NCBI GenBank assembly: GCA_016872715.1
Contig: VGZD01000018.1
Coordinates: forward strand, 1-43,593
Origin: Planctomycetota bacterium
Lineage (GTDB): Bacteria; Planctomycetota; UBA1135; GCA-002686595
Direction: 5' to 3'
DNA: 43,593 nt
Shown: positions 16,494 through 24,077 of the stretch, in pieces
How positions within the stretch are numbered: position 1 is the first letter of the stretch
How the letters are laid out: each line of letters opens with the position of its first letter
Translations under genes and position numbers: made by a program
Notes under the pieces: model-generated
What the model saw: the letters and a program-made list of their open reading frames with translations, nothing else
What the model was told of the DNA's origin: nothing
The model's database searches: none

Positions 16494-16853
16494 TCAGCTG
16501 CAAGAACAGACAGCGCCCTGTTGACTGCTCGGATTCGTGCAGCCTGTCTTGCAGCCGTTCGTCTCGCACTCCCAGGTGATCGTCCCGGCCTTGTTGAAAA
16601 CCACGCCTAGGCAGTCCGCGCTCGACTCCTTGGGACCGCAGCGGCACGTCGTGCCAGAGTTTCCGTTCACCGTCACGGTGACTTGCGAGCACACTTCCTG
16701 ATTGTCGCACTCTCCGTCACAGTAGGAGACCGATATCGGCGGGTCCGTGATGGCATGCAACTGACATGTGTCGGTGGCGCGCAGAGTTCTCGTCGGCATG
16801 GCCGACGCTCCGATCAAGAGGATCGCGGCGACGGAGAAACAGTAGATCGGCAC
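16494..16853 (-). CDS. Small secreted cysteine-rich protein
   Basis: About 119 residues from GTG 16853. Residues about 3-18 (I-Y-C-F-S-V-A-A-I-L-L-I-G-A-S-A) look like a signal peptide. The mature part has about thirteen Cys, grouped as Y-C-D-G-E-C-D-N-Q-E-V-C, T-C-R-C-G, D-C-L-G, W-E-C-E-T-N-G-C-K-T-G-C and V-C-S-C-S at the extreme C-terminus. This suggests a disulphide-stabilised extracellular mini-protein; no family is recognised. The internal ATG at 16800 has GGAG at good spacing and would give a 100-residue version without the signal, so the start is uncertain. The frame is also open upstream through a C9 tract at 16905-16913. The stop is one base before the next gene's ATG. Confidence 0.6.
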   Translation of the reverse strand: MPIYCFSVAAILLIGASAMPTRTLRATDTCQLHAITDPPISVSYCDGECDNQEVCSQVTVTVNGNSGTTCRCGPKESSADCLGVVFNKAGTITWECETNGCKTGCTNPSSQQGAVCSCS

Positions 16854-17453
16854 GGGAGAAGTTCGAAAGTTCGAGAATTGGGATCGAACGCGGGCATCAA
16901 CGTACCCCCCCCCGCTCGAGTCTGGGCAAGTGGTGTAGCTCCCGTTGTTCCTCTCGGCGCTTGGGGGGGGGTGGAGGTTCCGTGAATTGGTGAAGTTCAC
17001 TGGCGTGCAGGCCGCCCCCGAGGCGGCGCCCTGAGCGGGTTCGGTCAGCCGATCGCGACTTCCTTCAGCAGGTCCGGCGGCGGCAGCACGCTGGAGCTGA
17101 CTCCCTCCTTGCCAACGTGAGCGAGACACCTTGCCCCTGCCGGTTTGGTGTCGAGGGCCGAAGGATGTTCCCCGTTGACCAACAGCAACCAAGAAGCACA
17201 CGCCCTGCCCCCGAGGTCGCCGCGCGTCCGACTCAGCCGTCCACTTCGACGAGAACCGATCCCGGTCGGCTACTTCCAGTGCGGTGTCCAGAGGGAGCGT
17301 GGAATGGGAGGGGTGAACGAAATCGGTGGGAAGTTGCTCACAGGGGGCGCGAGGGGGCGTAACTCGGGGTGGCGGGTGGGGTTGGCAGTGGCGGCGGCGG
17401 GCATGGTTCCCGGGCGCGCTGTTAGCCTGTTCCGCTACTCGAGGTCCTGATCC
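16854..17453. other. About 600 bp with no clear gene, containing C9 and G9 tracts
   Basis: No supported coding region. It holds a run of nine C (16905-16913) and a run of nine G (16963-16971) 49 bases apart; these are complementary and could pair. It should also contain the promoter of the response regulator gene, whose GAGG (17441-17444) precedes ATG 17454. One minus-strand frame ending at TGA 17045 reads S-S-S-V-L-P-P-P-D-L-L-K-E-V-A-I-G at its end and could be a gene relic, but it has no start and no recognised family. Confidence 0.55.
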
Positions 17454-18221
17454 ATGCACGGCACTCCCGCGTCCCCGTCCCAGTCCTCCGCTCGAGCGGC
17501 CGCCGCGAGCGACTCCACCCCGCCTTCGGCGCAGCACGACGTCCTGATCGTCGAGGATGAGGTCGATCTCGCGCTCGGCTTCCGCGATGCGCTCGCGCAC
17601 GCGGGCTATCGCGCGGACGTGGTGCACGACGGGCGCAAGGCGCTCGAGGCCCTCCGCCAGCGCCCCTACGAGCTCGTGCTGCTCGACCTGATGCTGCCCG
17701 GGCTCAACGGCATCGACGTGCTCAAGGAGCTGCGCACGTTCCGCAGCGACACGTGCGTGCTGATCCTGACGGCGCTCGCAGGTGGCGAGGACGCCGTCAT
17801 ACGCGCCATCGAGGCCGGAGCGGACGACTACCTCTCCAAACCGTGTTCGCCGCGCGAGCTGGTGGCGCGCGTCGAGGCCCGCTTCCGGCGGCGCGCTCTC
17901 GACTCGGCGCCGCCCGCGCGCCTCGAGCTCCCCGGCGGAATCTCGGTCGATCTCGCGCGCCTCGAAGTGCACCGCGACGGCAAGCTGATCCCGCTCACGC
18001 CGCGCGAGGGCGACATCATCGAGTACCTGATTCGCCACCGCACGCGCGTGGTCACGCGCGACGACCTCTTGCTCGACGTGTGGCACTACAAGAGCGCCAA
18101 CGTGGAGACCCGCACGGTCGACATCCACATCGTCGGCCTGCGGCGCAAGATCGAGCTCGTGCCCGAGACTCCGCAGGTCGTGCAGACGGTGAGGGGCAAG
18201 GGCTACCGCTGGTACAGTTGA
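17454..18221 (+). CDS. OmpR/PhoB-type response regulator
   Basis: A 255-residue two-component transcription factor. After a 28-residue Ala/Ser/Pro-rich N-terminus comes a receiver domain: V-L-I-V-E-D-E-V-D (acidic pocket), phospho-acceptor Asp78 in L-L-D-L-M-L-P-G, a switch Thr in I-L-T-A-L, and Lys129 in Y-L-S-K-P. The C-terminal winged helix (about residues 165-255) contains L-T-P-R-E-G-D-I-I-E-Y-L, V-D-I-H-I-V-G-L-R-R-K-I-E and the terminal R-G-K-G-Y-R-W. GAGG (17441-17444) supports the start. The adjacent histidine kinase gene, overlapping or 32 bases downstream depending on its start, is the obvious partner. The regulon is unknown, though the large secretion operon converges on this pair. 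Confidence 0.96.
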   Translation: MHGTPASPSQSSARAAAASDSTPPSAQHDVLIVEDEVDLALGFRDALAHAGYRADVVHDGRKALEALRQRPYELVLLDLMLPGLNGIDVLKELRTFRSDTCVLILTALAGGEDAVIRAIEAGADDYLSKPCSPRELVARVEARFRRRALDSAPPARLELPGGISVDLARLEVHRDGKLIPLTPREGDIIEYLIRHRTRVVTRDDLLLDVWHYKSANVETRTVDIHIVGLRRKIELVPETPQVVQTVRGKGYRWYS

Positions 18222-18253
18222 GCGCGGCGCGGCGCAGCGGCCGCTCACGACGC

Positions 18254-20077
18254 GTGAAGCCCCAGATCGGCCTGCGAACCCACGGCGGCGCGCTCGCGCT
18301 GTACGGCGTGTTGCTCGTGCTGCCGACGCTCGTGCTCGGCTTCTTGCAGTGGCACCACATCCAGACGGAAGCGGAGCGCGAGCTCGGCGAAGTGCCGCGC
18401 GATGCCGAGGATGCGGCGTCGCGACTACGCCGCGCCCTGCAAGGCGAGCTCGACCGGCTCGTGGCGAGCGAGTCCGTGCGTCCCTTCGAGCACTACGCAC
18501 GCTACTACAGCCCCGACACGCCCGACGGCGAGTTCGCGCTGCTCGACTCGCCGCTCGCGCGCAGCGAGCGGCCGGTCGGCGTGCTCGGCTGGTACAAGCT
18601 CGACCTGTCCGATCCGGAGGCGTCGCAGGTCGAGGTGTATCTCGGTGCCGACGACTCGCCGGTGGCGCACGGCGCGCTCGAGGCCGCCACCGCCGGACTT
18701 TCGTCGCGTCACTTCGACAGCCTGTGGTTGCGCACGTCGATGCCGCTCGGCACGAGTTCCGAAGAGCTGGCGCTCTCCGTGCGCGCGCTCGCGGCCAGCG
18801 CGGCCGGAGCCGACGACGCGGACTGTCTCAGCGCGGAGCAGATGTCGATCTTCGATCCGGTCCACTCCGTGGTCGGCGATTTCGGCCTGCTCGCCTACCG
18901 CGAGGACGATGGCACGCCGCGCCTCGTGGCCCACCGCACGGTGCTGATCGAGCCGCTGCCCGAGCTCCTCGGCCGCGGCGAGTGCCTGCAGCGCCTCGCG
19001 CAGGGCCGACGCATGGTGCAGGGCTTCTTTCTCGACGCGCGCTGGTGGCTCGACGAGCTGCCCGCCGCGCTCGCCGCGCGCGTGCTCACCAAGCGCGAGC
19101 GCTTCTTGCCGGCGGGGACCGCGGAGGCGAAGGAAGAGCACGGCTACCTCGCACGCGTATACCCCGTGGCGGACACCGGCTTCGAGTCCGAGTCGGATGC
19201 AGACGGCTTGCTCGGCGAGCTCAGCGTCGCGATCGACGCGGCCGGGATCGAGGCTCGACACGTCGAGCGCGAGCGTCGCTTCCTCGGCGTGGCCCTGATG
19301 CTCGCGCTCTCGCTCGGCACGGGCTTCGTGTTGCTCCTGCACGGCGTGCGCAAGGACATCGAGCAGGCGCGGCGCACGGAGAACTTCGTGGCCGCGGTCA
19401 CCCACGAGCTGCGCACTCCACTCTCGACGATCCAGTTCCACGCGGAGATGTTGCAGGACGGCTGGGTGAACGACGACGAGCAGCGCGACGAATTCCATCG
19501 CCGCATCGTGCGAGAGACCGCGCGCCTCTCGACGCTCGTCGAGCGCGTGCTCGAGAAGGCGCACCTGTCCGCGGGCCCCGCGCAGCCGCGGCCCGGCGAC
19601 CTGTGCGCCGAAGTCGCTCGCCACATCGACAAGCTCCACGGCTGGCGCACCAGCAAGGAACTCGACCTCGCCTTCGCGCTGCCCGAGGAATTGCCGCCGG
19701 TGATGCTGACGCCCGAGGCCGTGGGCTCGATCCTCATCAACCTCGTCGAGAACGCACGCAAGTACGCGCCCGTCGACCCGGCGCTCCCGGGACACGAACC
19801 GATCCTCGTCGCAGTACGCCGCGAGCGCGACGGACTCGCGCTCGAGGTCGCCGACCGCGGGCAGGGAGTTCCCTCGACCGAGCGCGCGCGTGTGTTCGAG
19901 GCTTTCTACCGCACCGGAGACGAGTCGACGCGCAGCGTGCGCGGCACCGGACTGGGGCTGCACTTGGTCGCACTGCACGCGAGCAGCGTCGGCGGCCGAG
20001 CGAGCGTCGAGGAGCGCCCCGGCGGCGGCGCGCTGTTCCGCGTGCTGTTTCCCTACGCGCCGATGTCGGCGAGCTGA
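18254..20077 (+). CDS. Membrane sensor histidine kinase
   Basis: A 607-residue kinase from GTG 18254. A TTG at 18218 overlapping the regulator's stop would add 12 residues and is also credible. The first membrane helix is at about residues 14-32 (L-A-L-Y-G-V-L-L-V-L-P-T-L-V-L-G-F-L) and the second at about 343-363. Between them is a roughly 300-residue periplasmic domain with no recognised fold. No clear HAMP domain follows. The cytoplasmic part has the H box V-T-H-E-L-R-T-P-L-S (His384), N box N-L-V-E-N-A-R-K-Y, G1 D-R-G-Q-G-V-P, F box F-E-A-F-Y-R and G2 G-T-G-L-G-L-H-L-V. It should autophosphorylate and pass phosphate to the regulator just upstream. The signal is unknown. Confidence 0.95.
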   Translation: MKPQIGLRTHGGALALYGVLLVLPTLVLGFLQWHHIQTEAERELGEVPRDAEDAASRLRRALQGELDRLVASESVRPFEHYARYYSPDTPDGEFALLDSPLARSERPVGVLGWYKLDLSDPEASQVEVYLGADDSPVAHGALEAATAGLSSRHFDSLWLRTSMPLGTSSEELALSVRALAASAAGADDADCLSAEQMSIFDPVHSVVGDFGLLAYREDDGTPRLVAHRTVLIEPLPELLGRGECLQRLAQGRRMVQGFFLDARWWLDELPAALAARVLTKRERFLPAGTAEAKEEHGYLARVYPVADTGFESESDADGLLGELSVAIDAAGIEARHVERERRFLGVALMLALSLGTGFVLLLHGVRKDIEQARRTENFVAAVTHELRTPLSTIQFHAEMLQDGWVNDDEQRDEFHRRIVRETARLSTLVERVLEKAHLSAGPAQPRPGDLCAEVARHIDKLHGWRTSKELDLAFALPEELPPVMLTPEAVGSILINLVENARKYAPVDPALPGHEPILVAVRRERDGLALEVADRGQGVPSTERARVFEAFYRTGDESTRSVRGTGLGLHLVALHASSVGGRASVEERPGGGALFRVLFPYAPMSAS

Positions 20078-20172
20078 GGTCGCTTCAAGCGCGCTGCGCC
20101 GCGCGAGCCTCGCGATTGCCCCGATGCACGCAGGCACGCCGCGCCGCGCGGCTCCAGAGGCGCGCGAACGGC

Positions 20173-22155
20173 CTAGGACTGCGCGGGTTCCTGCGCGGAC
20201 TTCGTCTTCTCCGCCGCCTCGCGCGAGGGGAAGCTGAAGCCAAAACGCGCCTTGAGCGCGGCCGCGCCGAACATTTCGTCCAGCATCTCGTTCGAGCGCT
20301 CGGTGGCGGCCTGATCGCGCAGCGACTTGTAGTCGCGCGGCTCGAGCCGGACCACGGGCGGATCGCGCTTGCCGAGCTTGCGCACGACGTAGACGCGATC
20401 GCGGCCCATCGTGGTGAAGGGCTGCGCGACGACGCTGTCATCCACGTTCATCGCCGTGCGGCCCGTGACGGCGAGCGCGGACTTGAAGCGCTCGACCTCG
20501 GTCGGGTTGTTGAGCGTCTCGCCGGTGAGCTCGGCCTCGTCGACCCAGCCCGCGGAGATGACCGTCGCGCCCTGAGCCTGTGTGACCTCGCGGAACATGG
20601 CTTCGTCGACCTTGAGCGGCGCACTGGCCTCGCTGCTGCCCGACTTGGCGCGCACGGCGTCGTAGAGGTCGCTCGCCTTGCGGTTGGAGATCGTGAAGGC
20701 CTGATCGCTGCGCCATTCCTCGAGGGCGCGCGCGGCGACGTCCTCGAAATTCGGGGCGCCTGAGTCGGTGATCGTGCCCGCGCGGCCGAAGACGATGTTC
20801 GCGGCACCGACGTGGAGCGGAATGAACTTGTCGCCGCGGGCCGCGCGCAGGATCGAGGCCGCGAAGGTCGCGTCGCCGACGCCCGGGTAGCTGCTCCAAT
20901 CGGCCTGCGTGCGCGCGGAGTCGTCGCGGATGTACGCGAGACCGAGTTCCGCCGCCTCGAGCGCCAGCACGTCGCCGGCAAGGCCCGTGCGGATGCGCTT
21001 TTGCACGTCGAGCGAGTAGTCGACGAGCGCCGCGTGGATGCGCGACTCGCGCCGCGCTTGATCGGCGACTTCTTCGAACGGCAGATAGAGGCGATCGGCC
21101 GCCGTGGCTCCGTCCGCCTTCTCTTCCGCGCGGCGGAAGCGCACGTTGGCGAACTGGTTGTAGTAGTCCTGCGCGAGCTTCTCGAGGTCGACGCCTTCGG
21201 GGCGCGGGAAGCGTTCGAACAACTTGGCGGGCTCGCTGTTATCCGCGTGGTTCCACATGAGCAGCTCGGCCCCCGCGCGCTCCGACAACCACTCGGCGTT
21301 GAACTTCTGGCGCTTGGTCATCGAGTCGAGACCGTCGTACCAGCCGCGCAGCGTGGCCTCGTCGGCCGTGGCGCTGTCCGCCTCGACGCGGGCGGCATCG
21401 ACGTCGAACACGACGAAGTCGAGGCCGTACTCCTGATGCTGCTTCTTCCACGAGGCCTCGATCGCCTCGGGCTTGGGCTGGGCCGCGACAGCGACGAGCG
21501 ACTCGTAGCGCTCGATGCGCAGGAGCTGACGCAGGCCGCTCTCGAAGTCGAGCGGCGCGAAGTTCGCGGAGGCGAGCACCTGCCTCAGCAACGCGCCGTC
21601 GGAGATCGGGCGGATCGGGATCGTGATCTGCGGGTACTGCGGGTTCTTGGAATCGCGCGACGGGCGCGAGAACTGGAGGATCGCGCCTTCCATGATCACC
21701 TTGCGCAGCTCGTTGTCGGTGATCTCGATGCCGGCGTCCTGCGCGAGGCGATCGAGGATCATCGTGCGCCCGACCTGCTCTTCCTCGAGCATCGAATCGC
21801 GCGCATCCGCGAGCGCGTCGGCGTAGGGCTGGAAGTCCGCGCTGATCACGCCGAGGAAGTACAACAGGTTGCTCATGCGCTGCGACTCGAGCATGAAGGC
21901 GCGCGCGTTGACTTCCTGACGGCCCTCGCGCGGGTGATTCCACGCGAAGTAGGACTCCTCCGCGGGGTCGCCGGAGCGGAACATCTGCGTGAACTCCGCC
22001 GGAACGACGTAGATCACGAGCGTGAAGATCATCAGGCCGAGGATCAGCAGGAACTTGCCGCGGCTCTGGCCCTTGGGAACGTGGACCGGATCACCGGCGG
22101 CGGCGAGCTGCTCCGGGGTCGGATCCTGATGCGGTGCTTGGTTGTGCTCGGACAT
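20173..22155 (-). CDS. PpiD/SurA-like membrane-anchored periplasmic chaperone (parvulin domain not evident)
   Basis: A 660-residue protein with one N-terminal membrane helix (about residues 33-52, G-K-F-L-L-I-L-G-L-M-I-F-T-L-V-I-Y-V-V-P). A long, mostly helical periplasmic part follows. Residues about 95-210 resemble the SurA/PpiD N-terminal chaperone region, with Y-A-D-A-L-A-D-A-R-D-S-M-L-E-E-E-Q-V-G and a D-R-L-A-Q-D-A-G-I-E-I-T-D-N-E-L-R helix that matches the A-x-x-x-G-I-x-I-S/T-D-x-E-L motif. I cannot find a good parvulin active site, so it may be a holdase only. It is the last gene of the 21-kb operon, 84 bases after scpB. The chaperone assignment is inference from topology and this motif. 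Confidence 0.65.
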   Translation of the reverse strand: MSEHNQAPHQDPTPEQLAAAGDPVHVPKGQSRGKFLLILGLMIFTLVIYVVPAEFTQMFRSGDPAEESYFAWNHPREGRQEVNARAFMLESQRMSNLLYFLGVISADFQPYADALADARDSMLEEEQVGRTMILDRLAQDAGIEITDNELRKVIMEGAILQFSRPSRDSKNPQYPQITIPIRPISDGALLRQVLASANFAPLDFESGLRQLLRIERYESLVAVAAQPKPEAIEASWKKQHQEYGLDFVVFDVDAARVEADSATADEATLRGWYDGLDSMTKRQKFNAEWLSERAGAELLMWNHADNSEPAKLFERFPRPEGVDLEKLAQDYYNQFANVRFRRAEEKADGATAADRLYLPFEEVADQARRESRIHAALVDYSLDVQKRIRTGLAGDVLALEAAELGLAYIRDDSARTQADWSSYPGVGDATFAASILRAARGDKFIPLHVGAANIVFGRAGTITDSGAPNFEDVAARALEEWRSDQAFTISNRKASDLYDAVRAKSGSSEASAPLKVDEAMFREVTQAQGATVISAGWVDEAELTGETLNNPTEVERFKSALAVTGRTAMNVDDSVVAQPFTTMGRDRVYVVRKLGKRDPPVVRLEPRDYKSLRDQAATERSNEMLDEMFGAAALKARFGFSFPSREAAEKTKSAQEPAQS

Positions 22156-22239
22156 GGGTGCGGGCTTGGGTGAGGGAAGCAGCGGTGGTTCGTGGGAGCG
22201 CGGCGGCCGGGCGCGGAGGCTTGGGCCGTGGCCGCGCGA

Positions 22240-22992
22240 CTAGTCGCGGAGCAGCTCTCCGTCGCGCGGCAGGTCGTCGAGGGACGCGAGCGCGAAGGTG
22301 TCGAGGAACTTGCGGGTGGTGACGTACAACAGCGGCTGACCGGGATCGTCCGAACGGCCGCCGACCTTGACCAATCCGCGATCGACCAGCGTGCGCAGGA
22401 TGGGTCCGACCTGCACGCCGCGGATGGCTTCGATCTCGCCCTTGGTGACGGGCTGGCGGTAGGCCACGATGGCGAGCGTCTCCAGCCCGGCCCCGGAGAG
22501 CTTCTCGTCCTTCTTGGACTTGCCGAGCAGGGCCACGGTCTCGGCCACGTCGGGCGTGGTGAAGATCTGCCAGCCGCCGGCGATCTCGCGCAGTTCCCAC
22601 GGCAGGCACGCGCTCGCGAGCCGCTGTTGGAGGCGCGCGAGCGCCTCGGCGATGCGCTTCTCGCTCGCGCCACCCACCAAGGAGGCCAAGCGTCCCTTGG
22701 AGAGCGGCTCGCTCGAGACGAACAGCAGCGCCGCGAGGTCGCGCTCGAGCTCCGACTCCGAGAGCTCCGACTCCGAGACCGCGGCGCTCGCGCACTCCTG
22801 ACCGGCGAGCGCGGGGTCGCAGGCCGCGACCTCGCTCGAGGCCTGCGCGCCGAGCTCGAGTCCGGTCGCGGCGCGGGCCGCGGCCGACGGGGGCGCATCC
22901 GGCGTGGAATCGTCGGGCTGGGTCATGGCGGCAACAGGTTCGTCGAGCGGCCCCCCTCGGGTCAAGGACGGGGCCGACCGGCCGGTGCTCAT
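22240..22992 (-). CDS. scpB: Segregation and condensation protein B
   Basis: A 250-residue protein, from ATG 22992 which overlaps the stop of the upstream lipoprotein gene as ATGA; ATG 22926 is an alternative. The first 80 residues are a Ser/Ala/Glu-rich extension. The rest is ScpB: L-A-A-L-L-F-V-S-S-E-P-L-S-K-G-R-L-A-S-L opens the first winged helix, G-G-W-Q-I-F-T-T-P is the wing, and L-E-T-L-A-I-V-A-Y-R-Q-P-V-T-K-G-E-I-E-A-I-R-G-V is the family signature, followed by L-V-D-R-G-L-V and a Y-V-T-T-R-K-F-L-D-T-F end. ScpB is the kite subunit of SMC-ScpAB condensin. Its position inside a secretion/pilus operon, without scpA, is unusual. Confidence 0.95.
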   Translation of the reverse strand: MSTGRSAPSLTRGGPLDEPVAAMTQPDDSTPDAPPSAAARAATGLELGAQASSEVAACDPALAGQECASAAVSESELSESELERDLAALLFVSSEPLSKGRLASLVGGASEKRIAEALARLQQRLASACLPWELREIAGGWQIFTTPDVAETVALLGKSKKDEKLSGAGLETLAIVAYRQPVTKGEIEAIRGVQVGPILRTLVDRGLVKVGGRSDDPGQPLLYVTTRKFLDTFALASLDDLPRDGELLRD

Positions 22993-24077
22993 CGGCCCGC
23001 GGCGCCCTTGCGCTCCACTTCCTGGAAGAACGGCTGCAGGTCGACCCGATAGCGGCGCACCATCGCGGCCCGCCACTGGACGAACTCGAGCTCCCCGACC
23101 GGCGCCATGGTGAGGCTGCTTTCGACCTCCTCGCGCAGCTCGACCCACGAGCCCTCGCGGCCCTCGTGGCGAACCTCGGGGACGAACAACAGCCAGCGGC
23201 CGCCCTGCTCCAGAGGCCCGCCGACGGTGCCCACCGCGGTCGCGAAGACGGCCCGGGCGAGGTCCTGAGATTCGGCGCGGGTGATGCGCAGGAGCGTGGT
23301 GGCGCTGACCGCGTCGTCCCCCGCGCCGTGGGCCTTGGCAACCTCGGCAAAGGTCTTCCCGGCATTGAGATCGGCCTGAGCGGCGGCGAGGGCGTCGCTC
23401 GAGCGCAGCTCGGTCACGCGCACGTCGCAGCGATCGTTCTCGACGGCCCAGGCGCGCACGCAGCGCTCGGCGAGCATCTGCAAGATGGCCTCGTCGCGCA
23501 GGTCGGCGAGGTACAGCTCGGGCTCGATGCCGATCACTTGATCGATGTGCTCACGCAGGGTGAGCTTCGACTGGCGATCGACGAGCTTGCGCTCGAGCTC
23601 CCCCATCGCGCGCAGCACCTCGGCGTCGACCGCCGACTCGACCAGTCGGATGCCGAGCCGCGTGGCCTCGAGCTGCGTCAGGCGCGTGAAGACGAGCTGC
23701 TCGACGACGCGACGCGCGAGGCGGTTGTCGGCGATCCACAGCTTGCGCAGGAAGTCGCGCGCGGTGAGCGGCTCGTCGCCGACACGGCCGAGCTCGAACT
23801 GCGCCTCGCGCAGGGGCGCGACGGTGGCTTCGACCGGAGCGACGCTGGTGGCTGGCGGGCTCGTGGATGGCGGGCTCGTGGATGTCGGGCTCGTGGGAAT
23901 GGGGTTCGGGGGAGTCGCGCCCGCAGCCGTCGCATGCGGGCTCGGCGCGCCGGGGTTCGAAGCGAGCGCCGCCGACTGCGGCGTCGGAGTCATCGCCGGC
24001 TGGAGCTTGGAACGCTCGGGATTGCGCGTGGCCGCGCAGGCGCCGAGCAGCAGCGTGAGGAAAAGTGACGCGCGCAT
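22989..24077 (-). CDS. Lipoprotein with degenerate parvulin-like domain (SurA-like)
   Basis: A 362-residue protein. The signal ends in a lipobox (L-T-L-L-L-G-A-C), so Cys is probably lipidated. Next is a roughly 60-residue Pro/Thr/Ser/Ala linker with repeated T-S-P-P/S-T-S units that could span peptidoglycan or be glycosylated. Residues about 95-235 form a helical SurA-N-like region: R-V-V-E-Q-L-V-F-T-R-L-T-Q-L-E-A-T-R-L-G-I-R. Residues about 240-330 resemble a PpiC/parvulin domain (A-Q-A-D-L-N-A-G-K-T-F-A-E-V-A-K, then A-V-F-A-T-A-V-G-T-V-G-G-P-L-E-Q-G-G-R-W-L-L-F-V). The catalytic His pair is not clear, so activity is doubtful. Its start overlaps the previous stop as TGATG and its stop overlaps scpB. 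Confidence 0.75.
   Translation of the reverse strand: MRASLFLTLLLGACAATRNPERSKLQPAMTPTPQSAALASNPGAPSPHATAAGATPPNPIPTSPTSTSPPSTSPPATSVAPVEATVAPLREAQFELGRVGDEPLTARDFLRKLWIADNRLARRVVEQLVFTRLTQLEATRLGIRLVESAVDAEVLRAMGELERKLVDRQSKLTLREHIDQVIGIEPELYLADLRDEAILQMLAERCVRAWAVENDRCDVRVTELRSSDALAAAQADLNAGKTFAEVAKAHGAGDDAVSATTLLRITRAESQDLARAVFATAVGTVGGPLEQGGRWLLFVPEVRHEGREGSWVELREEVESSLTMAPVGELEFVQWRAAMVRRYRVDLQPFFQEVERKGAAGR

Noticed and set aside
17045..17262. Minus-strand frame ending S-S-S-V-L-P-P-P-D-L-L-K-E-V-A-I-G
   Set aside because: It reads like the end of a real protein, but has no start, no recognised family and only about 72 codons. Not called as a gene; a translated search for homologues would decide.
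16854..18500. N-terminal extension of the Cys-rich protein frame to 18500
   Set aside because: It lies antisense to the response regulator and histidine kinase, and its composition is typical of shadow frames.
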